Shown: one piece after another, positions 6,782-16,047 of the stretch | Layout: each line of letters begins with the position of its first letter | Numbering within the stretch: the stretch's first letter is position 1 | From: a bacterium | GTDB taxonomy: Bacteria > Chloroflexota > Chloroflexia > Chloroflexales > Kallotenuaceae | DNA: 45,047 bases | Direction of reading: 5' to 3' | NCBI GenBank assembly: GCA_016781505.1 | Contig: JADDQF010000072.1 | Span: forward strand, 1 to 45,047 | Position numbers and translations under genes: made by a program | The notes under the pieces: generated by a model | Databases searched by the model: none | What the model saw: the letters and a program-made list of their open reading frames with translations, nothing else | What the model was told of the DNA's origin: nothing

Positions 6782-9313
6782 CTACGTCATAAGTGGAATT
6801 GTCTGGTAGTTGCCGGGCACAAACAGGCTGCCTTCGGTTGTGCCCTGCGGTGCAAGCTTGCGCAGCTGCTGAGCCAGCTCTGATGCTGGAATCTGGCCCG
6901 CGAGGGTCGCGCGAAAGGCGCTGCCCACTTGCACAACCTCCTCGGCCGTTTCATGCACAAATTCCAGCCGGAAATGCCGGATACCCGCAGCGTGCCACTC
7001 GTCCAGATGGCGGCTGGCCTCTTGGGCTTCCGCGCCAAAGACCGTATTGCGACAACCCACATCGGCCATCACGGCATGGGTACGGCCATTGATATCCCGC
7101 AGCCCCACCCGATGGCTTTCACAGGGATGGCCACAATCTTTGTAGCTTGTGCCATGGGACAAAAAGCGACAAAAGACACAGTGCTCGGTGTGGAAGACCG
7201 GCAGATGTTGGTAGGCAATAACTTCCACCTGCTCTGGACCAATCCGTTCGGCCAACTCCGCAACTTGCACGGCGTTAAGATCGTGGGTCGGCGTAATCCG
7301 TTGTAGCCCGCGGTGGAGCAGCGTATCCGCGGACACGACATTAGCCGCGTTCAGGCTAAAATCCCCGATCAGCGCTGGATGTGGCTCGGCCTGGAGGGCA
7401 TGGAGCAAGCCACTTGAGCGCACCACGATTTCACAGTTGAGCTTGAGCAAAAAGCGCACGATCCGCTGTTCGCTTGGCTTCAAAATACGCGGGCTGGCTA
7501 CGCGAGCGGTGATGCCATGAGCCTGGATTCGCTCGACCGCCGGACGTAAGCCGTACAGCTCAAGATAATCGAGCGTAACACTGTCTGGCTGGAGCATAAG
7601 CGCTGCTTCCAGTTGCTCGGGTGTGCGGACCAACAGGTGCAGCTGCGGCGCGTCAGCAGGTTGCGGCGTGCTCTCACCCGAACTTTGGGCAACCAGGGTT
7701 GCTGCTGTGCTGGCGGGATCATGCACGGTGATGGCCCGAGGCTGGCCCTGCTGAGCGGCAAGCAGCTCAACCGCTTGCCTGCGAAGGTCGTTCAGCAGCG
7801 AGCTGGGGACAAACGGTTGTCCGGCGAGATCGAGCTGGATGTCGGCTAGCTCGTAGGGCGTGTTGCCCAACCGGCCAAATTGCTCGCGTAGAAACGGAAG
7901 CGAAACCGCCCGGTTCTGCGCCGCGACCAGCGGCGCTGGGGATTGCACAGCTGCCCGCACATGTGGCCGCTCGGCCAGTAGCCACTCCGCCTCCAGGAAC
8001 TCCCCTACGTGCGCTTTAACGCGAACCTGGACCGACTGTTTATGCAGCGGTGTGGTGGCCTGGGTAAATGGTCGCGCCACTTTGTCCAGATCGGGATCAT
8101 GCGTGCGCCAGACCAAATCGCCGGCTCGAATGCGGCCAAGATTGAGCGCGCCATGGCCAAAGTGCAGCTCCAGGTAGCCATTCCGCGTCGGCGTGACATG
8201 ATACACATGTCCACCCTCTTCGTGCTCCTCCGGACTGCGCCAGTCGGCGGCATCAAATACCACACCATCGCCGGGCTTCAAGGGCGCAGCGCTGGCAGCC
8301 GGGTCCGGCCCGACGATCACACGGTCGAGCAGCACCCGCTTGACCTGGCCCATCAGCACGCCGCGGTGGCGGGGCGAGCGGCCGTTGACCACGGCTTGAT
8401 GGTTCGTGCCGCTGACAAAATAAGCCCCTAAGCCACGTGAATAAACCTGTTCAAGATGAATTTCGTCGACAGGCCGAATACGCGGCGGCTGTCCTGCCCA
8501 GGCCTGGTCGACGGCCTTGCGATACGCGTCGGTGGTCAACGCAACATAGTTCGCGTCCTTGTAGCGGCCCTCGATCTTGAGCGCCGAAATGCCAAGCTCC
8601 ACAATTTCTGGCATCTGGTGAAGCGCGTATAAGTCGCCGGGTGACAGCAGGTACCGGGCATCGCCCAGCGGCTGGTGCCGACCATCCACAATCATTTCGT
8701 AGGGCAGCCGACACGCCTGCGCGCATTGGCCACGGTTGGCGCTGCGCCCACCCCACGCTTCCGAAGAAAAGCACTGGCCGGAATACGAAACGCACAGCGC
8801 GCCGTGCACAAACATCTCCAGCTCACATTCGGTGTGGGCGCGGATGGTACGAATGTCCTCAAGCGACAGCTCGCGCGCCAACACAACGCGCGAGATGCCG
8901 AGTTGCTGGGCCAGTTCAACCCCCTCGGCGCTGGTGATGCTCATCTGTGTGCTGCCATGTACCTCCAACGCTGGAGCAATCTGCTGCGCCAGCCGCGCGA
9001 TGCCAATATCCTGAACGATGATGGCATCTGCGCCCGCTTCGGCAATCGCCGCGAGGGTCTTCGCCGCCTCGAACAGCTCATGGTCGAACACAAGCGTGTT
9101 GAAGGTCACATACCCACGGACGCCGCGTTGATGAAGCGTCTGCATGACATCCGGTAGTTCTGTCAGCGTAAAGCCGACTTTAGCCCGCGCCGTAAAGTGC
9201 TTAAGGCCGAAGTACACCGCGTCGGCGCCTGCTTCAATGGCGGCCTGAAGCTGCGGCCAGTATCCGGCCGGGCTCATCACTTCCGGTTTTTGGAGGGGAG
9301 TTGGTTCTGTCAT
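6782..9313 (-). CDS. U32-family protein, RlhA-like (long form)
   Basis: The product is 843 aa. The N-terminal 300 residues are a U32 TIM-barrel-like domain with the signature EMFVHGALC ending at C174, followed by C181, C197 and C201. A middle domain (about 380-490) matches the DUF3656-type region, and a second U32-like half follows with another Cys cluster near CVFCRF. Family knowledge: E. coli RlhA hydroxylates C2501 of 23S rRNA, and the conserved Cys residues may bind a cofactor. Members were long annotated as collagenase-like peptidases. The ATG at 9313 is preferred to an in-frame TTG at 9319. No strong ribosome binding site is seen. Confidence 0.82.
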   Translation of the reverse strand: MTEPTPLQKPEVMSPAGYWPQLQAAIEAGADAVYFGLKHFTARAKVGFTLTELPDVMQTLHQRGVRGYVTFNTLVFDHELFEAAKTLAAIAEAGADAIIVQDIGIARLAQQIAPALEVHGSTQMSITSAEGVELAQQLGISRVVLARELSLEDIRTIRAHTECELEMFVHGALCVSYSGQCFSSEAWGGRSANRGQCAQACRLPYEMIVDGRHQPLGDARYLLSPGDLYALHQMPEIVELGISALKIEGRYKDANYVALTTDAYRKAVDQAWAGQPPRIRPVDEIHLEQVYSRGLGAYFVSGTNHQAVVNGRSPRHRGVLMGQVKRVLLDRVIVGPDPAASAAPLKPGDGVVFDAADWRSPEEHEEGGHVYHVTPTRNGYLELHFGHGALNLGRIRAGDLVWRTHDPDLDKVARPFTQATTPLHKQSVQVRVKAHVGEFLEAEWLLAERPHVRAAVQSPAPLVAAQNRAVSLPFLREQFGRLGNTPYELADIQLDLAGQPFVPSSLLNDLRRQAVELLAAQQGQPRAITVHDPASTAATLVAQSSGESTPQPADAPQLHLLVRTPEQLEAALMLQPDSVTLDYLELYGLRPAVERIQAHGITARVASPRILKPSEQRIVRFLLKLNCEIVVRSSGLLHALQAEPHPALIGDFSLNAANVVSADTLLHRGLQRITPTHDLNAVQVAELAERIGPEQVEVIAYQHLPVFHTEHCVFCRFLSHGTSYKDCGHPCESHRVGLRDINGRTHAVMADVGCRNTVFGAEAQEASRHLDEWHAAGIRHFRLEFVHETAEEVVQVGSAFRATLAGQIPASELAQQLRKLAPQGTTEGSLFVPGNYQTIPLMT

Positions 9314-9427
9314 ATGCAATCACATCTAGGGCAACCTATGCCGTTAACTTGAGCTACAAACGAAACATCCGATCTTCGATATTGTGTGCCATGCATTATT
9401 CCATATTCTGCGCGGTTTAGGAGGCGA

Positions 9428-9467
9428 AGGCTTGGTTTCGGGCGCAATTGCCCCCTTTGCCAAGCTC
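9428..9467. other. Stem-loop between MFS and U32 genes
   Basis: gcttgg (9430-9435) pairs with ccaagc (9460-9465), and inside it gggc can pair with gccc. No T-run follows on either strand. It lies downstream of the MFS gene and upstream of the U32 gene on the minus strand, so it may slow or stop MFS transcription. The rest of 9314-9536 holds no gene that I can support. Confidence 0.25.
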
Positions 9468-9536
9468 CCATCGTCCGGTTCCGCGATTCATAGGCGGTAT
9501 GCGACAAATTCCACGTTTACACCTAAACCGAGATTA

Positions 9537-10775
9537 TCAGGCGTCGAGGGCGGCCTGCGAGGCTGGCACGCGTAAACGGCCGAAGGTTCGCAGCGCCAGG
9601 AGCAGGCCGACGAGTGTCAACACTGCGCCGAGAAAGAACGGAGCACCCGGTAGCTTGAAGGGCTGATCGGCAGCGGTGAAGTAGCTGAAGATGCCGGTAG
9701 CGATCACGGGCGCAACAATGCCGGTCAAGCTGAGCAAGCTGGCCAGCGCCCCTTGAACGGCTCCCTGTTCGTCCGCTGCCACGGCGTTTGAGATCAGACC
9801 CTGCGCCGCCGGCTGGGCCAAAAATCCGAGGGCGGTGCCCACCATAACGAAATACATCATCCAACCCTGAGTGGCCATCCCATACAACACAAAGCCGATC
9901 AGCGAGCTTAGGAGGCCAATCACCAATGCCCGACGCTCGCCTAGCCGCGGCATCAGCACGCGTAGCAGGCCGGCTTGAATAACTGCTGCAAGGATGCCAA
10001 ACATCGCTAATGACAGGCCCTGCTGCCAGGTGGACCAGGCGAACCGATAGGTGGTGTACAACACCCACGTCGCTTGCAGCGATTGTTGGGCCAGATTGGT
10101 GCAAACAATCGTTGCCGTGAGGCTGATCACGACGGGGTAGCGCCCAAGGCCACGCAGAGATGCGAGCGGATTAGCCTCGCGTAGAGAGAAGCGGCGGCGG
10201 TTTTCAGGAGCGAGCGACTCGGGTAGCACGAAAAAGCCGTACAGCCAGTTCAGCAGGGTCAACGTGCCCGCCGCCATAAATGGAACACGCGGTCCCAACG
10301 AGCCGAGCACGCCGCCCAGTACCGGGCCGATAATAAAGCCGAGGCTGAAAGCCGCCCCAATCAGGCCAAAGTTCTGGGCGCGTTTTTCGGGAGGGCTGAC
10401 ATCTGCAATGTAGGCGTTGGCAGCGGTGAAGCTGGCAGCTGTGATACCGGCGATCACCCGCCCCACAAACAACAGCGCGAGCGTCGGCGCTACCGCCAGC
10501 AAAACATAGTCCAGGACGGCTCCGAAGAGGGAAACCAGCAGCACAGGGCGGCGGCCATACTGATCGCTAAGGGCGCCCAGAACCGGCGCGAACAAAAACT
10601 GCATGGCCGCGAATACGGCGATGAAGTAGCCGTAATACTGGGCCGCCGCACTTACATCCCCACCCAGAAAGGAAGCGATCAGGCCGGGCAAGATCGGGAT
10701 GACGATGCCCAGCCCCAACACATCCAAAAAGATTGTCACAAAAATAAACGCCAGTCCCGCCGTTCGTGTACGCAT
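9537..10775 (-). CDS. MFS transporter, TetA-like drug:H+ antiporter
   Basis: The product (412 aa) is a 12-helix major facilitator. The loop after helix 2 carries motif A, GALSDQYGRRPVL, and the first helix has the DVLGLGIVIPILP stretch typical of the tetracycline-resistance-type DHA1 group. It should expel a small molecule in exchange for protons from the inner membrane. Substrate is unknown; annotation as a tetracycline exporter would go beyond the evidence. The start at 10775 (MRTRT) places helix 1 correctly; the longer frame to 10850 adds a non-helical extension. The upstream GGGGCCCC palindrome is close to the start. Confidence 0.85.
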   Translation of the reverse strand: MRTRTAGLAFIFVTIFLDVLGLGIVIPILPGLIASFLGGDVSAAAQYYGYFIAVFAAMQFLFAPVLGALSDQYGRRPVLLVSLFGAVLDYVLLAVAPTLALLFVGRVIAGITAASFTAANAYIADVSPPEKRAQNFGLIGAAFSLGFIIGPVLGGVLGSLGPRVPFMAAGTLTLLNWLYGFFVLPESLAPENRRRFSLREANPLASLRGLGRYPVVISLTATIVCTNLAQQSLQATWVLYTTYRFAWSTWQQGLSLAMFGILAAVIQAGLLRVLMPRLGERRALVIGLLSSLIGFVLYGMATQGWMMYFVMVGTALGFLAQPAAQGLISNAVAADEQGAVQGALASLLSLTGIVAPVIATGIFSYFTAADQPFKLPGAPFFLGAVLTLVGLLLALRTFGRLRVPASQAALDA

Positions 10776-11163
10776 TAGGGCCCCTGATGTTGTTCGTGCA
10801 TATGTCAGCTGCCCAGGAATGCTCGGCCTGTTCACTGCCGCGGGTTGCAACGTCGAGCTGCCTGCCGCAGCAGCATGTCACGCTTGCTGCTCCTGTTAGT
10901 GTAGCATGGGCGCTACATGTGCAGCTTGTTTTGGCGCTTATCTGGTGTGGCTTAGTTGACGGGGTGGCCGTATGGAGCGCTCCGTGCTTTGGTGTAGAAA
11001 GTTCCAGCACGCGACCAGGATCAAGGGAACAGCACATGGGGCAAACCTCCGCAACAAGCCTTTGCCAAATCGTGCAACATTTTGGCAGCACCCTACGTCA
11101 TACCGACCACAAGCTGCTGAAACGAACAGCATAATGGGCTGAATAAAAACAAGAGGAAACGCC
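10776..11163. other. 388-nt divergent intergenic region
   Basis: This lies between the MFS gene (-) and the PspC gene (+). It contains a palindrome, tgtagc (10900-10905) with gctaca (10912-10917), and a 7-bp repeat agcagca/tgctgct around 10870-10892. Both could be operator-like. A 32-codon frame at 11036-11134 has an AAGGGA upstream but nothing else to support it. I see no RNA gene. Confidence 0.4.
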
Positions 11164-11547
11164 ATGAAAACTCAATTGAATCGGTCAACGACTGATAAAG
11201 TCGTCGCTGGTGTTGCTGGCGGTATTGCGGAATCGTTTGGTTGGGATCCCGCACTGGTGCGCTTAGGCTTTGTGCTGCTAACCCTGGCGCATGGCAGCGG
11301 GCTGCTGTTGTACTTGCTGCTGTTGCTGGTATTGCCAAAAGCCGGTCAGCCATCAGTTGCGCAGCATGCTATGAACAGTGTCCAACAATCTAGCTACCAC
11401 CTGCCAAGCTCAAATCGTAACCAAACGCTTGGTTACATCTTGCTGGGCATCGGCACCATCATGCTGATCGGTATGCTCAACATCCCGGGTCCCCTGATCG
11501 CATTGTTGGTTATTGGCGGCGGCTGGTATCTGCTTCGCCGCGGATAA
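11164..11547 (+). CDS. PspC-domain membrane protein
   Basis: The product is 127 aa. Residues 6-60 are a PspC domain with the typical VAGVAGGIAE motif and a hydrophobic helix ending in LVLPK. A second hydrophobic region at about 90-122 resembles the small LiaF-type membrane domain. PspC domains sense or respond to membrane stress; no other psp genes are nearby. It is divergent from the MFS gene and followed by a strong terminator. GAGG lies upstream of the start. Confidence 0.82.
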   Translation: MKTQLNRSTTDKVVAGVAGGIAESFGWDPALVRLGFVLLTLAHGSGLLLYLLLLLVLPKAGQPSVAQHAMNSVQQSSYHLPSSNRNQTLGYILLGIGTIMLIGMLNIPGPLIALLVIGGGWYLLRRG

Positions 11548-11589
11548 AGCGTATCTAAAATCAACGGCTGCGTCCCTACGTCATAAAAC

Positions 11590-11636
11590 AAGCTCCCCGT
11601 TCCGCTTTGTACTGCAAGGTGGAACGGGGAGCTTTT
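11590..11636 (+). terminator. Rho-independent terminator of the PspC gene
   Basis: A perfect 14-bp stem, aagctccccgttcc (11590-11603) with ggaacggggagctt (11621-11634), is followed by a T-rich tail. The loop is 17 nt. Confidence 0.82.
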
Positions 11637-11680
11637 GGTGTGCTGGGCTATTCTCAGGGTACATAAATTGGTACAACCTG

Positions 11681-11689
11681 TGCTACATT
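11681..11689 (+). promoter_or_regulatory. Extended -10 for pyruvate kinase
   Basis: TGCTACATT matches the extended -10 form. It lies 174 nt before the pyk start, implying a leader of roughly 165 nt (11697-11862). I see no recognisable riboswitch in that leader. No -35 is evident. Confidence 0.35.
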
Positions 11690-11862
11690 AGACACGCGCC
11701 GCAGGGTGCAACAAACTGCGCCTGGCATCGCAACAGGATTGGCAAGCATCTGGCCGGCCTACGTGCATAATGCAACGTGCAGCACACGGGCGGGTCATAG
11801 GTTGGTAGCGGTGTGGTGCTGGTGGCAGCCGCGCACACGTGCTTCCACGCTGATGGCAGTGT

Positions 11863-13299
11863 ATGCGACGAACAAAGATTGTGGCGACGCTTGGCCCGGC
11901 GAGTGACTCAGAGGCCAGCATTCGGCGACTGATTGATGCGGGTCTGGATGTGGCGCGCCTTAACTTTTCCCATGGCACGCACGCAGAACATGCGGAACGG
12001 ATTACGCGCGTTCGGGCTGCGGCGGAAGCCGCCGGCAAGCCAGTCGGCATTTTGTTGGATCTGCAGGGTCCCAAGATTCGGACAGGCGCCCTCAAAGATG
12101 ATATGCCGGTGCTGCTGCAGAACGGCGCCTCGTTTACCATTACCACCGAGCCGCTGGTGGGTGATGCGCGGCGTGTCTCGACAACCTATACCGAGCTGCC
12201 CCAAGATGTTCAGCCGCGTGACCGGATTCTGCTTTCGGATGGCAACATCGAACTGCTGGTGACTGCTGTCCGTGATACTGATGTGGTAACGCAGGTGGTG
12301 CAGGGCGGCTCATTGCGTGAACACCAGGGCATTAATTTGCCGGGCACGGCTGTCAGCACCTCGGCCATTACCGAAAAGGACCGCGAGGACTTGGAGTTCG
12401 GCTTGGCGCAAGGTGTCGATTTTGTGGCGATGTCGTTTGTGCGCCGAGCCGCCGATGTGCAACAGCTCAAGGATTTGATCGCGGCTTCCGGCTATCGTAC
12501 GCCGGTGTGCGCCAAGATCGAAAAACCGCAGGCCTTGGATGACCTCGACGCAATCCTGGAGGTGGCCGATGTGGTGATGGTGGCTCGCGGCGATCTGGGG
12601 GTTGAAATGGCGCCTGAGCGCGTACCGCTGGCCCAAAAACAGATCATCCAGGCTGCGGCTGAACATAATGTGGTGGTGATCACCGCGACTCAGATGCTCG
12701 AGTCGATGATCCAAAATCCTCGGCCGACGCGGGCCGAGGCGAGTGATGTCGCCAATGCGATTTTTGACGGCACGGACGCGATCATGCTGAGCGGCGAAAC
12801 CGCCGTAGGTAAATTCCCGGTGGAAGCAATTCAGATGATGCACCGGATCGCGGTCACTACCGAGGGCAGTGAGCGCTTTACCCAACAGAACGATGTCTTC
12901 TACCAGCTGACCAATCGGCCCCATGCCGCCGGTAATTCGTCAATCGCGATCAGCCATGCCGCCCGCACCATCGCCAACACCGCCGATGTGGCAGCAATTG
13001 TCGCCTTTACCCAATCGGGCTACACGGCGCGCCTGGTATCGAAAGATCGACCACCCGTACCGATTTTCGCGCTAACGCCCGAGCCTGCGGTCGCTCGGCG
13101 CCTGGCCTTGTATTGGGGTGTCACGCCGTTGCTCTGCCCCCCCGTTGATCGCCTCGACGATCTGACTGACTATATGATCAAAACGCTGCAGGAGCACCAT
13201 TGCGTTGCTGCCGGCGCTCAAGTCGTCATGACCGGAGGCCATCCCCTGGCCGAGCGTGGAGCCACGAATTTCATCAAGCTGGTGAATATGCTGGGCTGA
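11863..13299 (+). CDS. pyk: Pyruvate kinase
   Basis: The product (478 aa, normal length) converts phosphoenolpyruvate and ADP to pyruvate and ATP in glycolysis. It opens with RRTKIVATLGPAS, carries the LDLQGPKIRTG motif and the active-site stretch AKIEKPQALDDLDAI, followed by VMVARGDLGVEM and the ATQMLESM motif. The C-terminal domain (about 355-478) is the usual allosteric lobe, with no added PEP-utiliser domain. The ATG at 11863 lacks a good ribosome binding site; a GTG at 11857 is a weak alternative. Confidence 0.96.
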   Translation: MRRTKIVATLGPASDSEASIRRLIDAGLDVARLNFSHGTHAEHAERITRVRAAAEAAGKPVGILLDLQGPKIRTGALKDDMPVLLQNGASFTITTEPLVGDARRVSTTYTELPQDVQPRDRILLSDGNIELLVTAVRDTDVVTQVVQGGSLREHQGINLPGTAVSTSAITEKDREDLEFGLAQGVDFVAMSFVRRAADVQQLKDLIAASGYRTPVCAKIEKPQALDDLDAILEVADVVMVARGDLGVEMAPERVPLAQKQIIQAAAEHNVVVITATQMLESMIQNPRPTRAEASDVANAIFDGTDAIMLSGETAVGKFPVEAIQMMHRIAVTTEGSERFTQQNDVFYQLTNRPHAAGNSSIAISHAARTIANTADVAAIVAFTQSGYTARLVSKDRPPVPIFALTPEPAVARRLALYWGVTPLLCPPVDRLDDLTDYMIKTLQEHHCVAAGAQVVMTGGHPLAERGATNFIKLVNMLG

Positions 13300-13371
13300 T
13301 GTCGATCACACGCGGCTGCGTATCGCTCACCCATTGGTACGGCCTCGGCTACTCTGGCTGACCTACACGGT

Positions 13372-13400
13372 TTGTCAAGGATCGCCGAGGACCCTATAAT
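13372..13400 (+). promoter_or_regulatory. Promoter of psd-pssA
   Basis: TTGTCA (13372-13377), 17-nt spacer, TATAAT (13395-13400). Transcription would begin near 13407, about 40 nt before the psd start. Confidence 0.75.
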
Positions 13401-13447
13401 AGTGTTGACACCAGGTCGCCGAGTACGTATATCAGAAGCTGAGGCAT

Positions 13448-14116
13448 ATGACCACTAGCTCAACGCATAACCGCCCTTCAATCATTCCCGGCTTGGCACC
13501 GGAAGGCCTGCCGATCATCGGCATGGGCGCGGCTTTGTCGGGCGTGACAGCACTGCTCGCTCCGAAGCTTAGCGTGGTGCCATTATCACTAACGGTCGGT
13601 GCGGCCTATTTCTTTCGCGATCCCGCACGTCCTTTGCCGACCGACAGAAGTATGTTTTACAGTGCGGCCGATGGCCGCGTGCTGCGCGTGGAACAAGTCC
13701 ATGATTCCCGCTTCATCAATGGCCCTGCGCTCCGCATCGCAACGTTTTTGTCGCTCTTCGATGTGCATGTTAATCGCTCGGCGGCTGAAGGAACGGTACG
13801 CCACGTCGAACACATCCCTGGTCGCTTCGATGCAGCCTGGGGCGAGGATGTCCACGAGGTCAATGAGCGTAACTATATTGGCCTTGACACGGCCCATGGT
13901 CCCATGCTGATCGTGCAGATTGCCGGATTGGTTGCCCGTCGCATTGTGTGCAATGTCGCCCCCGGCACGGCGGTGGCGGCGGGCGAGCGCGTCGGCTTGA
14001 TCAAGTTTGGATCACGCACGGACGTATTGGTGCCCTTCGACTCGGCGCGCCCTCTGGTGGTAGCAGGGATGCGTGTGCGGGGCGGCATTACGCCGCTCGG
14101 AGCCTGGCATGAATAA
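13448..14116 (+). CDS. psd: Phosphatidylserine decarboxylase (short, archaetidyl-type)
   Basis: The product (222 aa) is a short-form, pyruvoyl-dependent phosphatidylserine decarboxylase. The FRDP motif is near 56-59, and the self-cleavage site is GS at 188-189 in KFGSRTD; S189 would become the pyruvoyl group. One hydrophobic helix at about 22-52 should anchor it. The catalytic DVHVNR block is at 105-110. It converts phosphatidylserine to phosphatidylethanolamine. Its last codons overlap the pssA start by 8 nt, which couples the two steps of the pathway. GAGG upstream is close to the start. Confidence 0.93.
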   Translation: MTTSSTHNRPSIIPGLAPEGLPIIGMGAALSGVTALLAPKLSVVPLSLTVGAAYFFRDPARPLPTDRSMFYSAADGRVLRVEQVHDSRFINGPALRIATFLSLFDVHVNRSAAEGTVRHVEHIPGRFDAAWGEDVHEVNERNYIGLDTAHGPMLIVQIAGLVARRIVCNVAPGTAVAAGERVGLIKFGSRTDVLVPFDSARPLVVAGMRVRGGITPLGAWHE

Positions 14117-14831
14117 GCGCTGCTGGTTTCCGAACTTGTTGACGTCGATCAACTTATTTTGTGGCTTTATGGCGATCACGTTTGTGGTGCACGGCATGGA
14201 GACCGGCCCGGCTGGAGCGGAGTGGTTTCGTTGGGCTGCGCTCACGATTTGCCTGTCGGCGCTCTGCGATGTGCTGGACGGCCGCTTAGCCCGCGCGCTG
14301 CACGTAAGCTCACCCTTCGGCAAAGAGCTCGACTCGCTGTCGGACATTGTCTCGTTCGGCGTGGCTCCGGCCCTGTTGGTGTATGAGGGCTTTTTTCGGG
14401 ATACGACGCAGGCTAACCCGTCGTTCTCGTTCCTGTGGATGACCATCGCAGGCTTGTTTGTGTGCTGTGGCGCGGCGCGCTTAGCGCGCTACAACGTCAG
14501 CGGCAGCAGCGGCAGCTGGTTTACCGGCATGCCCATTCCTGCCGGCGGCCTGACAATCGCGGGTTTGGCCATGTTTCCCGCCCGACTCAATGCCGCCTTG
14601 ATGGCGGCTATTGTTTTGTTCGCAGCTTTTTTGATGATCAGCACGCTGCGCTTTCCCAAGCTAGAACGGCTTGTTTTCGAGTCCCCGCTTCCCGTTCGCC
14701 TGACTCTGTTTGCTTTTTTCGTGATCGCGCTGATCGATCCCGCCAGCTGGTTTTTTCTGCTGCCCATCTCCTACATGGCCTATGGCCTAGGCGATAATCT
14801 GCTCAATGCCCTCCGACCAAAAGAAGCATAA
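14109..14831 (+). CDS. pssA: CDP-diacylglycerol-serine O-phosphatidyltransferase
   Basis: The product (240 aa) has the complete CDP-alcohol phosphatidyltransferase signature DG-x2-AR-x8-G-x3-D-x3-D: D57, G58, A61, R62, G71, D75 and D79. Several hydrophobic helices fill the rest. It joins CDP-diacylglycerol and serine to give phosphatidylserine, the substrate of the preceding psd. The ATG at 14109 overlaps the psd stop by 8 nt, so translation is probably coupled. A longer frame from 14073 is contained in psd and is rejected. Confidence 0.95.
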   Translation: MNKRCWFPNLLTSINLFCGFMAITFVVHGMETGPAGAEWFRWAALTICLSALCDVLDGRLARALHVSSPFGKELDSLSDIVSFGVAPALLVYEGFFRDTTQANPSFSFLWMTIAGLFVCCGAARLARYNVSGSSGSWFTGMPIPAGGLTIAGLAMFPARLNAALMAAIVLFAAFLMISTLRFPKLERLVFESPLPVRLTLFAFFVIALIDPASWFFLLPISYMAYGLGDNLLNALRPKEA

Positions 14832-14882
14832 TCTCGGTGGAACGTATCTGCGTGGCGGTACCTGTGCCTCCACTGCTGATCC

Positions 14883-16022
14883 TTAACTGTTCGCTTTCGG
14901 TTCCTGTGTCTCTTTCGGCTTGGGAAATTCAACGATCACTGTGGTGCCGTTGTCGTTGATCCAGTTGCAGGTGCCCTTCAGATACGAGCCGACGATGCGC
15001 CGGACAACTTGTTGACCGCTGCGCCGTCCGGCCGTCTCTTGGTCGCTCCGTAGACCAATGCCGGTATCACGGACCATTAGCTGGTAGGAGCGCGGCTTTT
15101 CCGTCAAAATCACATCGACGCTGCCCGGATGTCCCGGCAAGAACGCATGGCGGAAGCTATTGGTCAGCAGCTCGTTCAACACCATAGCCAGCGGCGAAAC
15201 CTGCTCCGGGGGAATCAACAAGGCATCGCCAGTTACTGCGGTGCTAGCCTGCATATGCGGATCGTAAAAAGGCTGAATGGTACGCGCCAAACGCTCAGCC
15301 ACCTCCCTGAACGGCGCCAGCTGATTTTCGTGTGACGCCAGCACATCATGCACGATCGCCATCGAACGCACCCGCGCGGTCGCCCGCTGCAGCACGTCCT
15401 GGCTGGGACCGTGTTCGGCGCGTGAAAGCTCCATTTCCAAAAAGCCGCTGATTGCAGCCAAATTATTGCGCACCCGATGGTTCAGCTCTTGGAGCAAGGC
15501 CGCCTTGATATCGGCGTCATCACGAGCCTGCTCGTAGAGCTGGGCATTCGTTTCAACCATCGAAGCGAGCTCGGCCGATAAGCGGAGCTGCTCCCGTTCC
15601 ATCATCCGGATCCGAATCATCGAGCGGACGCGTATCAACAGTTCGTCGTTGATAAACGGCTTAACCACGTAGTCATCCCCGCCGGCCTCGAAGCCGCGCA
15701 GCTTGTCCTTAACGCTGTTGCGGCCGGTTAGCAAAATAACGGGCGTGAACAAGCCCTGAACTGCTTTGATCCGCCGGCATACCTCATAGCCATTGTTGGG
15801 CGGAAGCATCACATCCAGCAGCACAAGATCAGGCACGGCTTGCTCAACCAGGAGGATCGCTTCCTCCGGATCGCTGGTCCAACGCACGTCGTAGCCTTCT
15901 GAACTGAGAAAATCACTGAGCAGTTGGCCTGTGCCGAGATCATCCTCCGCGATCAGAATAACGCCTGGCTGTTCGGGAGCTGGCGGTAGCTCCATCGCGA
16001 GTTGTTCCGGCACATGCGTCAT
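14883..16022 (-). CDS. Response regulator-sensor kinase hybrid (REC-HisKA_2-HATPase)
   Basis: The product is 379 aa. A receiver domain occupies about 20-137, with D27/D28 acidic pocket, phospho-acceptor D70 and K121. A short coiled-coil linker follows (about 140-175). The dimerisation domain carries LNHRVRNNL with H182, the signature of the HisKA_2/HWE family, and the ATP-binding domain fills about 270-370. Such proteins are kinases controlled by phosphorylation of their own receiver. No DNA-binding output domain is present. It begins 25 nt after the lipoprotein gene stop, so it is probably co-transcribed with it. Confidence 0.85.
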   Translation of the reverse strand: MTHVPEQLAMELPPAPEQPGVILIAEDDLGTGQLLSDFLSSEGYDVRWTSDPEEAILLVEQAVPDLVLLDVMLPPNNGYEVCRRIKAVQGLFTPVILLTGRNSVKDKLRGFEAGGDDYVVKPFINDELLIRVRSMIRIRMMEREQLRLSAELASMVETNAQLYEQARDDADIKAALLQELNHRVRNNLAAISGFLEMELSRAEHGPSQDVLQRATARVRSMAIVHDVLASHENQLAPFREVAERLARTIQPFYDPHMQASTAVTGDALLIPPEQVSPLAMVLNELLTNSFRHAFLPGHPGSVDVILTEKPRSYQLMVRDTGIGLRSDQETAGRRSGQQVVRRIVGSYLKGTCNWINDNGTTVIVEFPKPKETQEPKANS

Positions 16023-16047
16023 TATTCCTGCTCCTTTTAACAGCGAC

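Noticed and set aside
9537-10775. Tetracycline resistance gene
   Set aside because: The MFS family signature is clear but substrate cannot be read from the sequence, and there is no TetR-type repressor beside it.
11036-11134. 32-codon frame with AAGGGA upstream, before the PspC gene
   Set aside because: Too short to support without conservation; no motif; left as a note in the intergenic entry.
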